Shown here: piece by piece, positions 56,601-60,000 of the stretch | How the letters are laid out: every line of letters begins with the position of its first letter | Position numbering within the stretch: the first letter of the stretch is position 1 | Source: Liolophura sinensis | Lineage: Eukaryota; Mollusca; Polyplacophora; Chitonida; Chitonidae | Reading direction: 5' to 3' | Assembly: GCF_032854445.1 (NCBI RefSeq) | Contig: NC_088304.1 | Location: 9,189,704-9,249,703 of the forward strand | DNA: 60,000 nt | The notes under the pieces: model-generated | Database searches by the model: none | What the model was told of the DNA's origin: nothing | Seen by the model: the letters and a program-made list of their open reading frames with translations, nothing else | Position numbers and translations under genes: made by a program

Positions 56601-57467
56601 CCAGTTTTTGCAACTTGAACAATGAAACTTTTATAAAATGTTAAGTAATTTTCTTACGTTAAAGTGATTTGCCCTTAATATTCTGGTAAGGAAAATAACA
56701 GATGTTTTTTTATTTCTTGACCTTGAAGGTTGCAGAGCGACAAGGTCGTTATTTAGCCAGTGTTTTGAACAGCACAGATCCAGCATCTGTGTCTCCCTTT
56801 AAATTCAAAAGTATGGCATGCTGGCTTATATAGGCAGATATGAGGGACTGACAGACATGCAGGATTTTAAACTGCAAGGTAAGAATTTCGTTTTATGCTA
56901 TGTACATGTATATATAGGCTTCAAAAACCATTTTTTCCGATTTTAGGCATGCACATTTAGCACCTATGACCAATTTTCAGAATACCGGTTATAACAAAGT
57001 ATGCATATATATGTTTGATGCAGTGAACTGCAATGGTTTCTATTTCAGAACCATATTTCTTTTCATCTGCACGTGTTTTCTTAGTTAGATACTTGAGTGA
57101 AGGAAAAAAAGTGTTTGGATAAGTTTAGTAGCTATACAAGTCCAGTTTCACCGTCTGCACAGTGTTCATCAAAAATTGTGTGTTATCTTGCAGGTTTCTC
57201 CTTAAGTGAATGGCATGAGTGAAAAGATAAGATGTCAAAAATTTGACTGATCGAGGGACCTAAAGATTGATAGAGCTGTTTGTTATAAGCTAAAGTACTC
57301 AGAAAGCTCATATTAAGCTATTCCACCATGTTGCAGGATTCCCCTCATGGTTGTTGTGGCGTTCAGCATATCTCACACGGCTCGGGAGTTGGAGGCTACG
57401 AATGCAGGTGCCTATTGACTGGCTGAAGACATTGCTGTATGGCAGGGACATCTCTAGATTTGAGTAG
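47637..57467 (+). CDS. Type II (alternative) NADH dehydrogenase, paralogue B, 8 exons
   Basis: Same role and exon plan as paralogue A. Exons: 47637-47935, 49299-49524, 50811-50981, 51685-51844, 53529-53659, 56267-56372, 56729-56878, 57337-57467 (TAG); about 458 residues if the breaks are errors. The short Arg-containing presequence differs from A. GTGWGS (55-60) is the first nucleotide-binding motif, GGGPTG (214-219) the second; C-terminus [19 protein letters not shown]. Exons 2 and 3 match A in length (226, 171) and exon 2 protein is roughly 70% identical, so the duplication is old. Exon 6 lacks two bases in G runs around the FAD motif (near 56301 and 56329) and exon 7 one G (near 56814). 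These give early stops if real. Confidence 0.88.
48382..48596 (+). mobile_element. SINE family 1
   Basis: CCCAAGAGCCTCTCCCCAATG to CTTGAGTACGGCGTAAAAG, then AATTAATAAATGA. Box B is shortened. Confidence 0.88.
48984..49249 (-). mobile_element. SINE family 1, youngest-looking copy with 13-bp target duplication
   Basis: Starts with a pure T run (A tail), reads close to the consensus and ends at CTGAGCCATGGAGGCCCC. CATCAGGTATTGA flanks it at 48971-48983 and 49250-49262. A duplication this long and a pure A tail fit LINE-driven insertion. NDH-2B intron 1. Confidence 0.96.
49655..49800 (-). mobile_element. SINE family 2, partial
   Basis: AATAATTCACTTATAATGCATG, GGGTGGAGGAAACCAAACAG, GAGGAAACTAGCCTCC. 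Followed by a related copy at 49865. Confidence 0.6.
49865..50085 (-). mobile_element. SINE family 2, longer copy
   Basis: CAAGAATATGTCACTTATGC to GGCTAACTAAACCACCAAGG; the reversed right end (CCTTGGTGGTTTAGTTAGCC) looks like a tRNA-derived head with box A. Confidence 0.65.
50163..50362 (+). mobile_element. SINE family 1
   Basis: TATAGCGTAGTGCAGCACAG to AAAACTCCAATCAAATAAAT, with box B GGAGTTCAACTCC. NDH-2B intron 2. Confidence 0.88.
51295..51650 (-). mobile_element. Possible SINE, related 3' end
   Basis: TTTATTTATGTATTTTATTG then TTTTCAAGAATTTTTCAC resembles the tail side of the SINEs; GGACTGAACCTGCACC may be a reversed box B. Contains a short palindrome TTGGACTGACAG...CAGTCCAA. NDH-2B intron 3. 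Confidence 0.4.
52235..52338. other. 104-bp near-perfect hairpin
   Basis: CTCAGTGATAGGATA..CAAAT + ATATGGCGTCAA...CCTCAT is followed, after a loop of about 16 bases (GTTGGGCTCGGCTGAA), by its reverse complement. Arms are 44 bases with about five mismatches. NDH-2B intron 4. Confidence 0.9.
52498..52680 (+). mobile_element. tRNA-derived SINE family 3, copy 2
   Basis: Head GATGGACTAACGGTTAGAGT (box A) and CAGGATCAAACCTGGGTC (box B-like), then the body GCCTCGCTTTGTGTTCAGTAC and GAGCAAGGAAACATGACTGG. Confidence 0.7.
52741..52895 (+). mobile_element. SINE family 1, internally deleted
   Basis: GAGAGTTCAAGGTCTGGGAAG to AAACCTCCAATCAAATAAAT. NDH-2B intron 4. Confidence 0.82.
53955..55560 (+). repeat. 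About 61-bp C-rich minisatellite, roughly 26 copies
   Basis: Unit GTCTCCACCCTTGCCATTCA + CTTGCTACACCACCCACCAC + CCCATTTACCCCATGCTGGTT. Almost no G on the + strand over 1.6 kb. Length variants (48, 61, 68) come from the poly-C and TATGTATGATTTAC segments. Fills much of NDH-2B intron 5. Long open frames on both strands are products of the repeat. Confidence 0.95.
55620..55803 (+). mobile_element. SINE family 1, strongly diverged
   Basis: AGGAAAGTTTGTCAGTAACTTG, CGGTTTCCTCCTTCCATGATG, GCGAAATATTTTTGAG, ATCAATTAAATAAAT. Confidence 0.65.
55806..56003 (+). repeat. Dispersed repeat D3, copy 2
   Basis: Matches 36420-36620; also directly downstream of a SINE. NDH-2B intron 5, whereas the first copy is in NDH-2A intron 1, so it was not simply inherited with the gene duplication. 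Confidence 0.7.
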
Positions 57468-59473
57468 CACTTAAGGGCTGGTTATGGACATTGCTGTATG
57501 GCAGTGATATCTCTAGATTTGAGAAGCGCCCATAGACTGGCTAAGGCATTGCTATATGACAGGAATATCTGTAGATTTGAGTAGCATATGTAGATTGGTT
57601 ATAGACACGACTGCATGTTGATATATGGCACGTATGGCAGGGATGTCTCAAGATTTGAATAGCACTTTTAGACTGGCTGAAGACATTGCTATATACAGGG
57701 ATATCTCTTGATTTGAGTAGGGCCTATAAACCGGCTATAGACACTACTACATTGATATCTCTAGATTTAAATAGCATATTTAGACTGGCTATGAAGACAT
57801 TGCTATGTAGCAGGGATATCCCGAAACTTGAATGAAACCTATAGACTGGTTACTTACATTGCTCTTTGGCACGGAATTATCTACATTTGTGTATAGACTG
57901 GCTAAAGACAATGCTATATGTCAAGGATATCTCTAGATTTGAGTGCATATATAGACTGGCTGAAGACATTACTATATTGCAAGGATATCTCTAGATATGG
58001 CAGAAGACTACATAATCTCTAGATTTTAGAAACACCTACACACTAGATAAAGACAATCCTATATCTTGGCTTTGATAAGCAGGTGTGGTCAGGGTAAAGA
58101 CATCGCTACATAGCAAGTATATGTCTAGGTTTAAGTAGCACCTGTAAACTACACCGTAGCTGGTTACAGATATTGCTAAATGACAGAGATCTTGAGTAAC
58201 AGGTTTAGATTGGTTAAAGTCACCCATTTATGACTGGGGTAAGACACTGCTAAAGACTGGATGAAGATTTTTGAGTAGCAGCTAGAAAGACATTAATGGA
58301 TACTATCAAGCGATTTGAACAGCGCATACCCTACTGTATTGCTGGAGCGCCTCCAGACTTCTGTCAGGAAGGTGTTTAAACTTGATTGGAAATGGTTCAA
58401 TTGCACGAATAGCTCCAGATACATACTCCTTACATTCTTGGACAGCTATCTATAGAATTGAGTGGCACCCATTGTGCGGGTAAAGACACTGCATTATGGT
58501 TGGGGTATTTCTCCAGATTTGAATAACACTTACAGGGCGGTTAAGACACCATTTTATTGATGGGATAGCTCCAGATTTGAGTGGCATCTTCATATATATA
58601 CATGTGCCCTAGATGACCCAAAATATCCACCACGAAAGTGCTGATTTAGAGGCAGCTAAATGTCACAAAGTAGTATTTTTAGTGTTGAAATGAATATCAT
58701 CCCATGTTCCAAGCAAACCTCAAAACACCTTTCTAAAATCAATAGAACTATCAGAATCAGGAAAAAGTGGGCAAGTTAGTCCTGGACGAAATTTATGGTC
58801 ATTTAGGGTATATGTACTGGTTAAAGACACTTCTCTATTGTAGGGATATCTCCAGATTTTAATAGTGCCCAGTAAAGACATCGTTATAGGATGGGGATAT
58901 CTAGGTTAATAGCACACGTAAGCTGATTAAAGACACCACTATATGTGCTGGTTAAAGACACTTCTCTATTGTAGGGATATCTCCAGATTTTAATAGTGCC
59001 CAGTAAAGACATCGTTATAGGATGGGGATATCTAGGTTAATAGCACACATAAACTGATTAAAGACACCACTATATGTACTGGTTAAAGACACTTTTTTTA
59101 TTGTAGGGATATCTCCAGATTTTAATAGTGCCCAGTAAAGACATCGTTATAGGATGGGGATATCTAGGTTAATAGCACACGTAAGCTGATTAAAGACACC
59201 ACTATATGTGCCTGGTTAAAGACACTTCTCTATTGTAGGGATATCTCCAGATTTTAATAGTGCCCAGTAAAGACATCGTTATAGGATGGGGATATCTAGG
59301 TTAATAGCACACGTAAACTGATTAAAGACACCGCTGTATGTACTGGTTAAAGACACTTCTTTATTGTAGGGATATCTCCAGATTTTAATAGTGCCCAGTA
59401 AAGACATCGTTATAGGATGGAATATCTAGGTTAATAGCACACGTAAACTGAATAAAGACACCGCTGTATTGCA
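57415..59473 (+). repeat. Degenerate array seeded by the last NDH-2B exon, ending in a 131-bp higher-order repeat
   Basis: The first unit is the end of the coding exon (GACTGGCTGAAGACATTGCT to AGATTTGAGTAG, encoding [16 protein letters not shown] and stop). Downstream, 60-70-bp units keep GACTGG.TAAAGACA, GG(C)AGGGATATCTC and AGATTTGAGTAG in decaying form. From 58817 two unit types form a 131-bp higher-order repeat, five copies (58817, 58948, 59079, 59212, 59343). Confidence 0.9.
58690..58812 (+). repeat. Dispersed repeat D1, copy 2
   Basis: Matches 1735-1870 and interrupts the array just before the 131-bp higher-order units. Confidence 0.5.
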
Positions 59474-59475
59474 TA

Positions 59476-59848
59476 GCTCCACATTCTGATCATTGCCGTA
59501 TCGCTTGAGAAAGGCATCACATACTGTCTGAAGCTGGTGAGTTTCTGTGGCTTGTTGTCTAGACCAGTAGTGATACCAGAACTCAGCATCATGCAGGGCA
59601 AACAGGTCGGATGCCCTGTCATCCATCAGCTTGTGGAATCTGACAAAGATGCGAAGTCTTTTGAGCCCTAGTTCTGCGTCCTTATTGTCGTGACCACTGA
59701 ATGGGTTCGGGACATGACTGGCCAGAAATTCCATGCCGACGAAGGTTTTGTTTTCTTTACATTCGCATGTTGCCAGTGAACACAATTGGTAATCCTTCCA
59801 CTTCAACAGGAACAAGAGTTGCCATGACAAGGCCGAGTTCTCCACCAA
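59476..59848 (-). pseudogene. Retrotransposon Gag-like fragment
   Basis: Up to 140 codons from 59848 leftward. The stretch PNPFSGHDNKDAELGLKRL through FWYHYWSRQQ and CDAFLKRYGND has the spacing of Gypsy-type capsid (Retrotrans_gag): a PF.G start, an aromatic-rich W helix, then a F..RYG helix. The last ~18 codons run into the tandem repeat. It is unlike the Gag of the element at 5.3-11.6 kb. No other retroelement domain is visible before the window ends. Confidence 0.5.
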
Positions 59849-60000
59849 CTAGGACCGGGGTTAGGGTCTTAAGTAAAATTGCGACCGGGATGGTCACCTT
59901 CATTTATCTTCATTCCATGTCTAACATAGATAGGAAAACTCTCCAAGGCGTTATTACACATAACAACATGGAAGTGACCAGACTCTGCAGGGATATCTCA

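Overview
This is nuclear DNA from an intron-rich animal genome. Genes have many short exons, long repeat-filled introns and ordinary GT-AG splice sites. The protein sequences, an alternative (type II) NADH dehydrogenase, and dense tRNA-derived SINEs with AATAAATAAA-type tails point to a lophotrochozoan, most likely a mollusc. That placement is an inference; no species can be read from the sequence.

Layout. (1) 143-29059, + strand: the last 16 exons of EIF3C, translation initiation factor eIF3 subunit c. They encode about 733 residues; the N-terminal ~200 lie upstream of the window. Intron 4 holds a complete-looking LTR retrotransposon on the - strand (5338-11588), with two 1019-bp LTRs that differ at only two positions I could find. 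Its coding region is broken and lacks most of the reverse transcriptase. (2) 29060-34937: intergenic, with MITEs, SINEs, a minisatellite and a consensus X-box-like site. (3) 34938-43068 and 47637-57467, + strand: two tandem, diverged paralogues of mitochondrial type II NADH dehydrogenase. Each has 8 exons with matching phases and nearly matching lengths. (4) 57468-60000: a degenerate tandem array, then a retrotransposon Gag-like fragment on the - strand.

The most striking signal is the origin of the tandem repeats. Three arrays in EIF3C (after exon 3, after exon 6 and before exon 13, counting visible exons) and one after the last NDH-2B exon are built from copies of the adjacent exon edge. 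In EIF3C the copies include the splice site, so the gene carries long rows of decoy 5' or 3' splice sites next to the real ones. A weaker two-copy case lies upstream of exon 11. At least ten other arrays have no visible exon origin.

Both NDH-2 copies carry single-base frame breaks, four of five in runs of G and one in a run of A, in exons whose amino-acid conservation is otherwise intact. This looks more like consensus or assembly error than gene death, but raw reads would have to decide. EIF3C acts in cytosolic translation initiation and the NDH-2 proteins in the mitochondrial respiratory chain. Nothing in the window suggests that the neighbours work together.
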